64,000 nucleotides of DNA from Thamnaconus septentrionalis (GCA_009823395.1 CM020518.1:14033501-14097500); one strand, 5' to 3'; shown: positions 1 through 14,200, counted from the stretch's first letter. Translations and numbers: made by a program. Notes: a model not told the origin generated them from the sequence alone.

Positions 1-222
1 GTGAAGGGTGGGGGTGTCCCCGCCCCCGCCCCCCCTCGTGCTACTTTACACAAATACACACAAGTAAACACGCAAGTCCTTCTCCCCACAGTCTCCCTCC
101 TTGTTCTTTTTTTACACCGGCTTAATGAATATTTCATAACGAGCGGGCATAAATATTCATTCTAATGGTTTTTCGCACAGCTATTACCGGTATCTTTTTA
201 TTTATTTCACTGCAAAAAAGGG

Positions 223-256
<34 letters not shown>

Positions 257-2490
257 AGACAAAAAAAAAAAAAATACTCATTACGGATTCTGCATAAACC
301 AGGGCCCCTGGAATCACTTATGCCGCTTCTCGGGCCGCGACGGCTGCGACCAGATTATCGAGATCAACCACTCCCAAAGTCGCCGGTTGTAGTCGGAGCA
401 GCAGCGAGGAGGATCCCGCCAGCCGTCCCTTCTTCTCCCGCAGCAAAGAAAAAAAAAAAAAAAGAGGAAAATAAAATTTAAAAAATTTGGCACTTTTGAG
501 GTGTAATAGTAAGCGAGTGTGCCCCCCCCCAGCCCAAATAAGTAAATACATTTAAAAAAAAAAAAACCTCGTCATGCAGGAAGAGAGAGAGAGAAAAAAA
601 GTGCGCTTTTAATTTGAGTCACGCAGCCGCCGGCGCGACACCAACAGCAAGAGTTTCAACAAAGACTCGCCCGCGTGATGAAATCTCTTTTGTAAAAGGC
701 AACATACCTGTAACCAGCCTCAACCACCCCACCCCCCTGACCCCAGCCCCCCCGGCCGATAAATGTCACCCGAAAGCCCCCGCTATTACATTGCGTAATG
801 CACTTTGAAGGGAGTTTTACATGGCCGTGATAGACGCTTTGAAATATGAGGTGTGAGAATGTGACGCCCTCTGATCTCCCGACGACGAGATATTAAAGCC
901 AAAAGCCTCAAATGAGTTGCATGCGCACACACACACACACACTCACACGCACGCACACACACACTTCCCTCCCTCCCTCCCTGCCTGCCGCTCAAACGTG
1001 GAATACAAAAAGCTCGGAGAGCCCTTCAGCCATCGAGGGGTGGGTGGTGAGGGGGGAGTTAAGCGCTCTGCCTTTTTTTTTTTTTTTTTTTTTTTGGTTG
1101 GTTGCTGGGATTCTTGAAAACGGAGCCACCCGAAGGCAACCCGCCCGGCTTGTCACCGTCGCAGAGAGCTGTCACTCGGCGCCGCCAGCCGCTGATGGAG
1201 ACAGACACCCGTCATCCGCAACATTTACAACAAGACGCGGCATGATGTCTTACAGCAGCCCCCCCATCCCACCTCTCCGCCTAAGATCCCGCCATCGACA
1301 CGCCCGGGCGGAGCCGGCGGTGCTCCTCTCATCAGTTATCGCCGCCTTCGGGATGGAGGCGTCAGTCGGAGGTGTAAAACTGAGCCTCACGTGACTGTGA
1401 AAGGCAGTGTCAGAGAAAAGGGATATCAGAATGTCTTGTTCCTTTAAAGGGAGGGAGAAAAGAGGGGGGGACATGAATGAGAACACATGCAAGAAAAGAT
1501 TTTCCTCAAGAATATTTGGCAATCGGATCAAATTTTGGTTACGAGTGACTCCACCGCACCGCCTCGCCTTCCCTGAACTTTGTGTCCATGTGCTCATCGT
1601 TTCAGGGCCCCTTGCGTCACAGGTTGTTCTCCATCAAGCTCAAGCGTCTGATCTTCGACTGACCGCCAAAACTAAATGTTCCGCTTCACTCCCAGTTTTT
1701 ATTGAAACAGTCCGCATCGTGCCGCATTTTGACACCATGTGACCAAGACACTGAACAGAAAGGTCACGTGACCTTTGACTTTCGTCGACACGTTGCCTTT
1801 TTTGTTGTGGTTCAAAGGCAATAGTCTGAGACGACGAAATGACCATCACAGTGGATCTAATTAAATGTCCTTACTTATTATTACAATATAACGCTATTCG
1901 TTATTCATGCTAGCATATAGTGTAGTGTATAATTCAATTTTTCATAGTCCCATAGTTGAACATGCCTCACATTTTGCGAGTCTTGTGTGTCTTGTGTGCC
2001 TCGCACACATTGCAGGACCCTGGTGACTTCAAGCCAGTCTGACACACCACTCATCTCATTCACAACTTATAGTAAAGTTTATCTGCCGATGCGTTCTGAG
2101 TCCAGTCAACTCCAAATTGAGCCACAGTGTTGCCAAACTCCATGCAGTGACTGCTCTGCTCCTCTTTTTGCCAATAGATGTCACAAAGTGATTTTAGTTG
2201 AGATGCCACAAGGGGGCCCAAGAGCAAAGGGTCAGTTCTGAGCCCTTATCTCAGTCTAAGCTAAATATAATGTCAGATTAAAGTTAAAGCGACTTTGTTT
2301 TTTTTTTTATGTTGTTGTGTAAGTAATCACAAGCACTCTGCCAGGTTCTGCGTCGTTTATTCAGATTTATTTGATTAAAAATAAGCAAATGCCTGCAACC
2401 ACTGTCACTTGCCCCATCATGACCAGTAAAAGTACATGATATTGTGTATCTCAATCAATCACATAAAATAAGTAAAGAGAATTTCACCAA
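1..2490. other. gtf3c4 distal 3' flank, no gene
   Basis: Simple repeats: (GA)n at 222-256, (CA)n at 924-964 and poly-T at 1073-1095. The segment 118-190 (CTTAATGAATATTTCATAAC, GCATAAATATTCATTCTAAT) contains mirrored ATGAATATT/AATATTCAT motifs and may be a regulatory element. 1850-2480 is AT-rich with nothing recognised. The ak8 neighbour expected from human is not visible. Confidence 0.45.
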
Positions 2491-2497
2491 AATAGGA

Positions 2498-2499
<2 letters not shown>

Positions 2500-2542
<43 letters not shown>
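2500..2542. repeat. (ATT)n microsatellite
   Basis: About 14 perfect ATT units. Confidence 0.95.
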
Positions 2543-2543
<1 letters not shown>

Positions 2544-2959
2544 CTGTGTAACTGCGTTGATACGGATAAGATCAAATTGTTTCACATTTGAACTACTCCA
2601 TTTCTCAAATAGCTTGCACATTATTTATTTTTTAGCTAGAATCGAATGTTATATAAACAATATAGCCTCTTAGAACTTCAAGCCATGTTGGCTATAACCT
2701 GAATGGCCACTTCTCGGATTCTTACAAATTTCAAAACTGCGACAGCTCCCACCCAAACCCAGAGACTCCCTTCATTAAATCAAACACAACCAAATATTTG
2801 CTTGTGGCGTTGGGAAATGTTTGACATTTGCGCTCGCGAAACGACTCAAACCATTAAGGGCTTGTCAAGTGGATTTGCTGCTACGTTTTTATTATTTTGT
2901 TCCCTCCCTATAGCCCGCCCACCCACTAATAGCTGTTCCCCCTCGCGCTGTCACTTTCG

Positions 2960-3120
2960 AGGTCTGTGAGCGCAGGATGTCGTGCTAAGCATCAGGCGGG
3001 GTTAAACCAGGCGTAGACGCGGAGAAACAGCCAGCCGCTGCACCTAATTACAGCCGCGGAGGCCGCGGAGACGGGGAGCATGTTGGGAGTGAGCTTAATT
3101 AATGTAGCAGTAAAAAGTGT
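2960..3120. promoter_or_regulatory. candidate conserved noncoding element
   Basis: CTGCACCTAATTACAGCCGC and GTGAGCTTAATTAATGTAGC flank a CpG-rich core (CCGCGGAGGCCGCGGAG). TAATTA sites inside CpG-rich unique DNA are typical of developmental enhancers. Confidence 0.38.
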
Positions 3121-3129
3121 CCCTCCCTC

Positions 3130-6120
3130 TCCGTGTCCGTTCTGCTGTCGGCCGTTAGTTCCACCCCGGTGCTCCCGGAGCCGGGGAACAAATAGCAACT
3201 CTAATGATGGACATCCACCTCCACCGCCGCGGCCCCGCCCTCCTCCGCTCTCAAACCCCTCGGCCGGTCTGGGGTCAACACCCACCACTCTGGTCCCCTG
3301 GGAGTCCAACAGAGGGAGTGGAGCGAGGGGCTTGACTAGTTAGACAAGCATGTTCACTCCCATCAGGCCCAGGGAGAGCAGGAGACAGGCTCGTGTGCTG
3401 ACTTCATTAGCACCGACAGGGTCCGGGCGGGAGCAGCGGAGCAGTTTAAAAGACTTCAGAAACACGGAGGGAAGGGTCTCACAACTGCATCAACTTTACT
3501 AACCAACGACTTTTATTTTTGGTTAAGAAAAAAAAAAATAAAAAAAAATCTTGCATGCTGTAAATAAGCTAAGCGTCCTCGTGGCCCAGCAAACAAATAT
3601 TCATGAAATGAATCCACGCAGTCATAACTCTCATATTTATCAAACTGTTCAGGTCGATTGCGCTATGGATTTTAGCTCATGTTGCTCCGCTCTGCAGCGT
3701 TATGCAAACAACTCTGACAAGTTTACTTTTTAGTTTACTCTTTTTCGCCCCGAATCGATGCGGAGCCATCGCAGCCACCGGCAAAAGGTGGTCTTGGCAG
3801 TGGGTTCGCTCACTGGAGACACGGAGGTACCGAGCAGATTGGCCACCTCATGCGTCACAGATCATTTTACTGTTGGTTAAGGCAACAAGCTAATGCGACG
3901 CCTAAGGCATGGAAATTGGTTGCAAACCCAAAACTGGAGAGAGCAGGATCAAAACCAAATGACCGAATCGCCAAAAATGAGATAAATAGGCTTCTGAAAG
4001 ATGAAAAATAAAAATAAATAATATAAATAAAATAAGGCATGTGTAAAACGATTTCAGCTTTACATGGTTATGATGGTCATGTGTTAGTGGAGGGAGCGTA
4101 TACTCATAGGAAGGTGCCGGGAGATGAAGGTTCTAACTGATAATTGCACTTCATGAATAGATACAAAGGAGGACGAGGAAACCGCGTGCTCCCATTATTT
4201 ACACAGCGGGATCAATACGCATTATTAACGCGTCGTGAATATTTCATTGTTGAATCTTACGGCTCTAAATTATCTGTATTTAGACGCCTGCTCGTCTCTT
4301 CCTCTTTCTTTGGCGTTGCGCATAGCACGGCCTCGGCTCGACCCTCGGGCTGGCGTCGCTGTCATTGCTGCGGGGACGATTTAGCGGCACGTCTGTCAGC
4401 AGGGTAACGCAATCTGCATGCAATAGAAAGACTAAAAAAAAAAAAAAAAAGACTGGAGCTAAAGGTTATGAAGAACTAAACTAATAAACTAATCTATCAA
4501 TATGCAGTTACGTAGATACAGGGATACAATATGCAACCAGAATATATTTGGATATATAAAAAAAAAAAGTTTTGGACACCTGATGCATTTGTGGTGCAGT
4601 GCAGTTTATTGTGCAGTCACCATTACTGATCCACATGCTGCATGTGCACTGATCAGTCCAGTTCAGAACCGGACGTCTCGGCAATAGGATGTCCCTGGCA
4701 ACACATCAAGAGAACTACAAGAACTCAGTTTTCTTACTTTGTCCTATTAACAATAAATGACAAAAAAAATAAAAAAAAAAAAAAAAATACATTTGGTTGG
4801 GCACCTATGATGATATTTTTAATGACAATAACTGGGATTATAACTGATAACTGATTGAGTCAAATTTTAAGGGTGTCTGAAAACTATATTTTTCCAGTAC
4901 TGTATGATAGTGGTGATAGTATTTACACATCTGAGTGCCTGTATTTATCTTTTTTTTTTCTTGGAAATATTTATCCACGGCGATCGAACTACAGCAACAT
5001 GAAATGGCATCTTTCAAATGTTGACAAAAGTTTTGTCAAATCACAAAAACGTCAGTAGGCTCCTCGCGCGGGTTGCCGCAGTCGAAGCTGCGGAGCAGCT
5101 GTCAAGTTTTTCGGGCGTCAATTTGGAAGTTGCGAAGCGACAAAACGAGCCGACGCTCCGGAGAGAATACAGCGGGGCACTCTCACGTTTCAGGGTCTAG
5201 TCTAAACAAAACAAAAGGAGTATCACAGGAAATTATGGTGTGAAAAGGTGCCATGAATGTTTCATGCCATCCAGCCACTGACATAAAGGGTATAAATATT
5301 GTATGCAAAGAGTAAAAAGCCCTCGTTTGAAGTCTTGAGAGCAAAGACAGTGGGAGAGGAAAGGGAGGGGAAGCAGGTAATTACGAGCGGGGCTCCTCTT
5401 TTGACGGATTATTATACTAAAGTGGGAGGAGGATCAAGCGAACAAGGCTAACCTCTCACAGCGGCGGTCTCCACCTATCAGTGACGGGAGCGTTACAACC
5501 CGAGGAGCCACTTCCACTTGGCAAACGAGCGCGGAGCAGCGAGTCCCACACGGCCCGAAAACAAAAGGGGCAAACCTGAAACCTCGTGCAGCCGGAGCCG
5601 ATGAAAAGCTCATTACACCGCTTTAAGTTTAAGCAACTGTCTTAAGTCTGGAACTAACTGGAGCGGATTCGATCGGCGCCCTGAAGGATTTTCGGCTCCG
5701 CAGTCGTGAGAACAGCGGGCCCCGCCTGTTGCCGACGCAAATTACGCTGTTCTGCAGCCCGTTTGAAAGCAAATTGAACCGAGGGGGATGCTAATTTTGA
5801 TAAGTTCTTTAGCACAAGACGACATAAAGGAATAAAAAAAATATATATATATATTTTGATATTGTGATAGATGCCCGTGCTATTTCTCAACTCTCTTTCA
5901 ACTGCAGCACAGCCAAACTGCAATTGGCAATAGTTTTGACCAGTGAGCCATTATTGTATGTTTACACTTCTATAATGTATATATCTGCAATCATAAAATC
6001 ATACCGTTTTTTTTCTTTCTCTGTACTGAAGGGCACTGAACAGTGACTGCAAATGAACTTTAAATGAATCCAACATCGCTCAAATAGCTCCACTTCAAGC
6101 AAACGCGGCGGTCGAAAAAA
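3130..6120. other. intergenic, no gene; unique pieces at 4180-4300 and 5330-5450
   Basis: CGCATTATTAACGCGTCGTG with GAATATTTCATTGTTGAATC (4219-4258), and GCAGGTAATTACGAGCGGGG with GACGGATTATTATACTAAAG (5373-5422), are homeodomain-rich and non-repetitive. Elsewhere there are A-runs and AT-rich DNA with no recognised repeat. Confidence 0.4.
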
Positions 6121-6127
6121 GTCGGGG

Positions 6128-6232
6128 GAAAAAAAATACTCAAGTAAAGTACAGATACCTGAAAAAAGCTACAGTAACAAAGTAAAGTACAGCGACAAAG
6201 TATTTGCACTACGTTACTTCCCACGTCTGACA
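6128..6232 (+). repeat. teleost 'ACTCAAGTAAAGTACAGATACCTG' dispersed repeat
   Basis: ATACTCAAGTAAAGTACAGA, AGTAACAAAGTAAAGTACAG and CTACGTTACTTCCCACGTCT follow the order of a very common fish repeat ending '..TTCGTTACTTTCCACCTCTG'. The class is uncertain. Confidence 0.65.
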
Positions 6233-6239
6233 AGAAGTG

Positions 6240-7264
6240 GCTGGCCGGGTCCTCGCTGACCTTGAGGGAGAGTAGCGTTGCTTTTGTGACATCACAAGGG
6301 GTGGAGAGCTGCGTGTTTTATCGCACACTTTCCAAAAAGTGGAGCAAACCCCGAAAAGAAGAGAGGGGGGCGGGGGTGCAGACTCCTCATTTCTGGGCAG
6401 TTCATCGACAAGCCGGTGCAGCATATCATTTTCTGAAAAACATCCGTCGAAAGATTTTTTTTTATTTTTTTTTTAGCACAGCAGGGTACCTTCAGAGGAG
6501 CGCGAGGATATACCAGGACTCGTTGTTGTATTTTTTTTAGGGGAGAAAATGTCTTCTAATGCTTGTCGCACGACTCGGCGGCTTTGCATTTGTTGGATGC
6601 TTTGGAGGTGGATGGGGGGCATTATTCATGACGAGGGGGGGGAGTAGCAGCGGTCTCCACTTGAAAAGGGACCGGGGTTCGGAGAGTTCAGATGGTTTCG
6701 AGTGATTATCGTCATTAGCCGCAGCCGCATTGTGTCGCAGATCCCGCCACTGGCCTCTCCCCCTGCTCAGATAATGTGATAAATGATTCACCCGCCCACC
6801 CTCCTTCCTGGGACCGAATCCGCACCACCGCCGGGTGAAGGAGCGCGGGCTGGCTGGGGCTTCAGACAGGAACGAAAGGAAAAGTTGAAAAGGGAAGTTT
6901 CCCCCTTTTTTCATGAAAGTCCTGAGCCGCCTTCGCTTCTCCACTGCTCTCCTCGCCGCGGGGCAGGCTATCATCTCCGGGTGACACCAGAGGGAAGGCC
7001 GGGGGGGGGGGATGGGGGCGCTCCGGGGGAAGGAGAGGCGGGGAGCCGCGGGAAAGGATCCCGGCTGGGTCTCTCTGGTCCGGCTTCCCCTTTGATCATC
7101 AGCCGCCGACCTCCATGTCTCTCGGAACGCAGCGTTGTTTGGCGAGCGCGAGTGTGCCGTCCCCCCCTTCCTTCGGACCCCCTTCCCCTCTAAATGTGGG
7201 GGGACTGTGGGGGGTGGGGGTTAATTGTGTTTAACAATATCCTCTCCAACACCACCACCACCAC

Positions 7265-7299
<35 letters not shown>

Positions 7300-8049
7300 G
7301 CTGCCTCCTTGATTAGAATTAGAATCACATCTGGCGCCATGTTTCTGTCCCTCATTACTGCTGAATCTCATTAGGAGCCGCTCCCGCGGGACGCAGCGGC
7401 GGGGTTTTTAAGCACACTTTTCTCTTTCTTCCTGCCTCCCCGCTCATCTCGGCGCTGTTCGCCGCAGCCGCCGCAGCCTCCCTCTCTTCTGCGTTTACAT
7501 TAGCGGAAGTCCTCATCTGAGAGAATGACTGAGCGTGAGCAGCCTCCTCCCCCCTCCCCTCCCTCCTCCTCCTCCTCCTCCTCGAGCTTGGAAATTGTTT
7601 TACAGTGCCAATTAAAGTAGGTATGTTGAGTTTTTTTTTTCCAAGAGTATGTATTATTCAGAGTGTATTATTTGTTGCGCTCTAAAAAAAAAAAGAAGAA
7701 GAAGAAGAAAAAGAAAAAGAGAAGCCTCGCTAAAATAGGACTAGCAGAGGAAGTTCACTTACTCGCGATAAAAACTACAACAAAGGTTTGGAAATACAGT
7801 CAACATAAGGAAAATGAGGAAGTTTATTTATGGTGCCCTGAAGTCCCACTGAATAATAGAAACCACTATTCAAACTTTCTTTCTTTTTTTTGTGCAAACA
7901 CAGTGTCTGAGATTTTTTTTTCCCCTCACAGAAATCTGTAAAGTTTGAGTCCAAAATATTTCACCTCAGTGAAATGTTAATTCAAACGCACGGCAGGGTG
8001 GGGGACTATACTTTGTGGGGAAAGGACAGAAGAGCTGTAATTAAAATAT
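6240..8049. other. gtf3c4 3' flank, no gene
   Basis: 6540-7600 is GC/CpG-rich with compound (ACC)n-(CAG)n at 7248-7298 and (CCT)n at 7561-7582. 7300-7420 (CCTTGATTAGAATTAGAATC, CTGAATCTCATTAGGAGCC) and 6700-6790 look like unique regulatory-type DNA. 7680-7720 is an A/G tract. Confidence 0.42.
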
Positions 8050-8055
8050 TTTATT
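8050..8055 (-). terminator. gtf3c4: candidate gtf3c4 polyadenylation signal (AATAAA)
   Basis: AATAAA on the minus strand about 155 bp past the stop codon, the first canonical hexamer in the 3' flank. A short 3' UTR is inferred, and no transcript evidence is available. Another minus-strand AATAAA lies near 7823. Confidence 0.5.
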
Positions 8056-8208
8056 TGCTTTTATAAGACAGTGTAGAAAAATAAAACAAACGCATGAAGC
8101 ATATTACATGATACGTATATGAACAAAAAGATTTGCTGCGCGACACACTGGACCCTCAGCTCTGCTCAGGTGGCAGGGGCACCCGCGTGTTCCGCTGAAC
8201 TTGAGGTT

Positions 8209-8273
8209 CTAGATCAGAGGGGAGTCGCAGAAGGTGCAGGGTGCCTGCAGGATCTTCTTTATCCACTCCGGAT
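8209..8273 (-). CDS. gtf3c4: gtf3c4 coding exon 5 (last exon)
   Basis: 65 bp encoding residues 751-771, DPEWIKKILQAPCTFCDSPLI, then TAG at 8211-8209. The acceptor is TTTCTCTGGCAG|AT. The CxxC near the end matches the last zinc ligands of the human protein, which ends CPFCDSPVF. The exon is too short to be seen by ORF length and was found by reading the minus strand downstream of exon 4. Confidence 0.92.
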
Positions 8274-11200
8274 CTGCCAGAGAAAGCAAAACAGGTCACG
8301 TTTTCTTCCAAATGTGAAGATCTTTACAGCTGATTCTTGGACTTGGACTTGCTATAAGGGGCTTGATATTCGCATCTCGCTCAAGTTACAATCACTCGTC
8401 TTGACCCATTTGGCACACTTTGGTATTTTAGCATAAAACATGGTTTTGGATTAAACTCATATTGAGAGGAGACTGAATACGAGGGCGTCGAAAAGGGGAA
8501 AAAACACTCGGCAGCCACTTTATTAGGTAGATTACGGTAGAATAGTTTTTTGTTTTTTTTTTTGGTTGTTTTGTTTAGTTTCAGCCCTGGTTAACGATAT
8601 GCATCCTGTGCGTTAGGTGTAATGATGAATGGCACTGGGGATGAACCGGCTAATCTGAGGGGGTCAAGAAGTTGCCTCTCAATCTTTTTAAACGCTCATC
8701 AAGAAAAGTTTCGACAGCCGCGTCTCAGGCGCGACAGCCCAACGCCGTGGGTTTTAGTCGTCGCTGGCTGAGGCGGAGGTGAGGGAAGAGCGACGGAGAG
8801 CGACGGAGAGCGGCGCTCACCCTCAGGCTCCGGCAGTTTGGCGACGGCATCCAGCAGGAGGCAGCGTCTGAACGTCAGGCTTTGGCAGGCCTGGAATGAC
8901 AAGGTGCACCTGGAGGAGAGCGAGAGAAAGGCATGAAGAGAGGCGACGGCTGGCGGTGGACGCATGCACACACACACACACACACACACACGTACACAAA
9001 CAAAAACAAGCAGAGCGGAAACACGCAGCGGAGTCCTACTGACGGGCTCCAGATTTCGTAGTCGGTGCCCGCCAGAGGCATCCTGTGCGAGCTCGCGAGG
9101 AGGCAGCGGGAATGTTTGACAGGAGGATATTTATGAGGCGATGAGAGTGGTGCGCAGGTAAATATCAAGCGGTGGGCGGCTTGATTACGGCGCCGCAACG
9201 ACAAATAAAACCCGCCAAAGAATGCCATTTGCATTCTTTTGACGGGTGGCATTTGAACTTCTCTCGGAAATCGCAGCTGCAGCTATCGAGAAATGTATAT
9301 TTAGCGAATTGAATAACTGCAGGAGATGAGAGCTAGCTGGGTTTTTTTTTATTTATTTTTTTTTTAATTGTACCTGAGCCACTTGTGGCCGTTCTTACAG
9401 ACGGCCTGTTTGTGGTCCGAGTAGGGCAGCACCTCCTGGCACAGGGTGCAGCGCTCCCTGAACGTCTGCTTGTTCATCTTTTTCCGGATGTGGCCAATCA
9501 GGACCTGGAGGAGGGAGGGCGAGGCGGGGTGGGGAGGGCGAGGCGGGGGGGGGAGGGCGACACATGGCGTGAGGACGGGAAGCAAAGGCAAATGCAAACA
9601 GTCGTAATGCACAGAGAGTGAAATTTTATGATGATGATAAAAAAAATTGACTTGGGTTGAACATCACTAGAGGCTCTGCAAAGTATTCCTTTATTTAACA
9701 AGTTAAAGTACCTTCACCTTGGCAATATGAATTTCATTCCAGGCGTATACATGATTCCAATTCCAATCACATGATTGAGATTGCCTAATTATTGTGACAG
9801 ATACAGTCCATAAAGTTGTGGCCTGAGGACGTTAGGCTGGTTTGCCAGGTTTGCCAGTTTTAGTGATGGCGCCACTACCATTGGCTTCCTTTTTAAATCG
9901 AAATGAGTGTCATTCGTGTCAGTGCTGATAAACAAAGGCAGAGTTCCCACTCATTTTCACAGATAAAATTTTAAAACTTTCCATGACCTTGAATGGAATT
10001 TACTGCAATTTGTACTTAGAAGACTTGAACCTTTGCCAATTACCTTGCAGTACAATAATGGCGTAAAACTTTGAAAATACAGACACAATATTTGTATTTG
10101 TCTTCAGTTTAATAAGGACAGAGGTTCACAGAGCCGTAGCACCGTTGGAGACACGGGACGCCAGAGCAGCACGCAGCTTACGTTAGAGTAGAACAATGGA
10201 AAAATTCAACTAGTTTGTAAGGGGACGCGTTGAAATTCCAAGACTTTTCCAGACCTGGAAAATGGCATTTTGTGAATTCCAAGATTTTCCAAGAAGCTTG
10301 AAAGCCAACCTGTTTTCAACGGGACCTCAAATGGTTTTTATGTAGTTTCAAACCCTACGCACTATTTTCTGCAGTAGGCGATGGGTAAAGAATAAGAGCC
10401 AGAATCCGACCAAGAAACTACTTTACCTGCGAATCTCTGTCGCCGGTGTCTCCCGAGAGGTAGTCCATCAGGCCACAGGTGGGGACGCTGGTGTTCTCTG
10501 CGATCCAAGTGTTGAGGTACACCACGCCCAGCACCTTCTTAGCGTTCTTCCTCATGATGTGGCCTTCGACCGAGTCGATCCAAGCCTGCACCTCGGCCAT
10601 CTTCTCCTCCAGGTTGGCCTCCTGCTTCGACGGTGGCCCGCGCTCCTCCGCCGGACCACCGCCGTCTACGTCCCTCTCGTCCGTTCCGTCCTCCTGGTCC
10701 TCGTTGAACACCCTCCCGCCCTCACAGAAAGGCTTCCAGGTGTGTTCCGTGGGCGGCATTCGGAACGACTGGTAGAGCACGCGCACCAGAAAGAGCTTGA
10801 AGCGCCACAGGTAGGGCGAGTCCGACTCCCGGATCTTCTCCTCCAGCTCGTCCAGCAGCCGCGCAGGGATGCACTTGTTCCTCAGGACCTGCCACCTGAC
10901 CAGATCGAGCAGGTCGGCCTCCTTGTACAGGCTCTGGGTGGGCGACTTCAGGAGCTGCGTCGCCGCCGCCTCGGGCGTCTTCAGAGTGACGAAGTTCACC
11001 TGGTGGTCGCCGGTCGCGGCTCGTGTGCTGGCGAAAGCCACGTAGGCGTCGTTGCGGCTCACCGACAGCCCCTGTATCCTGCCCTTGCCCGGGACGCCAT
11101 CGGGCCCCATCAGGTCCTCCTGCTGGAAAATCAGCGTCTTCTCCGCGAACTCTGGCGTCAGCTTTTTGACCCAGCCGTCGGCCGAGCAGGTGTACACCAC

Positions 11201-14200
11201 CGCGCTGCGCCGGCTCACGGCCAGCGAGAGGACGGGGAGCGAGTGGAGGCCCGTCACGTGCGAGTTGTGCACGTTGAGGCCCGCCGGCGAGATGACGAGC
11301 AAGCACCAAAAGACGTAGCAGCCGCGCGAGGCCACGACCAGGCTGCAGCGGGACTTGAGGGCGGGGTGGTCCACGGCGACGCACCTCATGTTCTGCACAG
11401 CGATGCCGTCGCGCTCCTTCCACAGGACGACCGGGTGGCGCAGGGTGAAGTAGCCCTTCACCCCCGTCAGGCTGACCGGCACGATCCTCACCGGTCCCGC
11501 TTCGCTGCCGACGATCAGCCCGCTCATGCGCCGGTCGCCGCTCTCGTGCTCCCACCACGCCAGGTCGCTGGGCCGCGTCACGCCCGACTCGATCAGGTCG
11601 TAAAACGCCACGTCACCGTCGGAAGCGGCGGGCAGGGTGAACTTCCACAGGACCAGGTCGCCGTTTTCCATCAGCACCGCGAGCAGAACCATGTCGGCGT
11701 CCGCGCACGTGTTGTCCGACTGCACTTGCTTGAGGGTGTAAACGCTCGACCAATCCATCCTCAGGGGCGTTTGCATGCGGTAGCGCCGCTGCAGCTCCTC
11801 AAAGTCCTGCAGGTCGGCCTCTGGGGGCCTGTCGTCCTTCTGGGCGTAGCCGCGCTCCGCCAGCCGCGCGCTGTACTTCTCAGTCAGGTCTACGAGCGCG
11901 TTCCACTCGAGGCATCTGTGGCTGTAGTGAACCGTGAGCCTGTGGTCGAGCGTTAGACAAGCGAGCAGGCAGCGCCCGCTCGAGTCGCAACCTAACGGGG
12001 ACCAAGCAGCATGTTTTATGCCTTTGTGCGGCCCCAACGACGGGTTCATCACGGTGTCGGCCAAAAACACTTGCCTTACTGTGGGGTCTGGGTGTGTCGA
12101 GAAATGCTCCACAGACTGGGCCAGCTCCGCTGCTGGCCCCACCTTTTGTTTCAAAACAAAACAAAACAAAACAAAGCACACAAATCAAGCAACTTTTAAA
12201 GTTGCGACTTTTCTTTTTTTAAAAAAAAAGAAGTAATTTTTAAAAGATATATATGTATATATATTATTTTTCTATTTTTGTGGAATAAATTTGGCTTGCA
12301 CCTAGGGCTGCAACAATTAGTCGACGTAATCGATCATGTCGATAACAAAAATGTGTCCGTTATTGTGAATTGCCTACGGATAAAATCACACTCCAGTTGC
12401 TACAAGCTCATCTGTACCTGCATTCCATTACTGAGCACTGAGAATACGGTAGTGTCGCTTGTTGTTTGTATCCTGCATAAAAAAAAAAAGAGAGAAGAAG
12501 AATGTCTACTTTGAATTTGAACGATTCCGGTTCTAATTTTAATTCCTTGTTTCGATTCTGGTTCCAAACAACTCTCGATTTGGTTCTTTTTAAGAGGCAG
12601 GGTCAAAAATCTCTTCCTCCATGAATTTTAAATCTGTTAACTTTTGTGAACTTTACTTATTTTAGTAAATTAAAATAGTATATTTATCAAGTCTATGATT
12701 ATGAACATATGTTCAATAATAATAACAACAATAATTATAATAATGTAAAATATCTGATATTATATAGGTTCTAAATCTTAATAATAACAGTTTAGTGCAG
12801 ACAACGCCAGAAAACGTAGTGCTTGGTTTTTGTTTACATATTATTTAGTGCATTTTAACAGCATTTTCTGAGTTACGTTGTGACTTTTAAAACATGACAG
12901 GCTGTCATTGTGCGCAGTGTTTGTGTAGACTGTAATGTGGCGTTGAAAATGTTTGTTGACTCACGCAAAAAGAACAAGAAACATCTACAAATAAGTTTTG
13001 GGTATTTTCAAGGCAAATTGAGGGTAACCATTTTCTCAGGAAGCCCAAATCAAAATGTGCCTGGTGCTGACGTCACTTACTAATACTCGAGGAAAGCCAT
13101 GCTTGCTGTGAGTCTCAGTGGCTCACGAAGGCAGACAGGTGATGTACTTTGTATGAGTCTGATTTTGTTGTCAGATTGTCAGCTTGACGCAAAATTGTTT
13201 TCCTTTCCGATTTTCTTTATTTTCATTTTTTTAATGTCACTAGTACATAGTGCTCACTTATTGAAGCATATTCGTTGAGGTGGATGCAGGTTGCCACTTT
13301 AAAATCGCCGGCAATATGTCGTGCAGGTTTGTGAATTTGTGTCAGATCTGCTGACGCCGGCGCAGCACATCTGCAGCTGTTCGGCAAGGAAACCAGTTCA
13401 ATCGTTAGTGGATTACAACCCCTGTCAATACTTGCATTGTTTGTTTTTTTAAGGTATTTTACTGTGATAAACATTGCACCTTTAAATTGTGAATTAATAT
13501 ACCTTTGATATTTTATGTTTAAAAATATAACATCTCTGTCACAGATAAATGTTTTCTGTCATTATTTTAATATATTTGTTAAAAACGTATGCTGTCAGAG
13601 TACCACAGTATAACACAGGTGTGAATATTTAAGCAAGTTAGGTTCAGCAGAATTCCAAAATAGACAGTGAAAAATAAAGAAGACAGTCCTGACTCATCGA
13701 AAAAATAATCGACAGATAGTCAACAACAAAAACAATCGTTAATTGCAGTCCTAGTCGCGACTTGAGGAGATGATAAAGAAAATAAACGTGGGTCCTGAGA
13801 CTCCGCCAGTTGAGAACCACTGATCTAAATAAAGCACTATTTCAATGGCAACAAAGTCTTCATTTCCAAAACATTAGCTTAAGAACTTATCTTGTCCTCA
13901 AGTACTATTGTTAGTTTTATGCTCCTAAACCATGAAAATGCAGTCTGACTCTTTACAACATGCAGGCTGGCACAACAATGCAGCATCCTTTTTGCTCCCC
14001 TTACTAACTGCAGCTGCAACAGCAAACTGCAAGTACAGACATGGCAGCAGATAAACAGTGAACTGACTCCTGTAAATATTTGATATTACCGTAATTGTCA
14101 TTTGTGATTCACAAAAAGGATTCAAAAAGCAAAGACAAAGATTTCGATGAACCTTTATGTCAGTTGGTGAAGAGGCAGACAGGCCAGTCAGAAGTCAGAC

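Noticed and set aside
7248..7298. (ACC)n-(CAG)n array as a coding polyglutamine or polyhistidine tract
   Set aside because: Surrounding frames are short and stop soon; no gene is supported in this flank.
10559..11956. 465-codon open frame on the plus strand, and a 278-codon frame on the minus strand at 10722-11558
   Set aside because: Both overlap the large gtf3c4 exon in other frames. GC-rich third positions remove stops there. Neither resembles a protein family.
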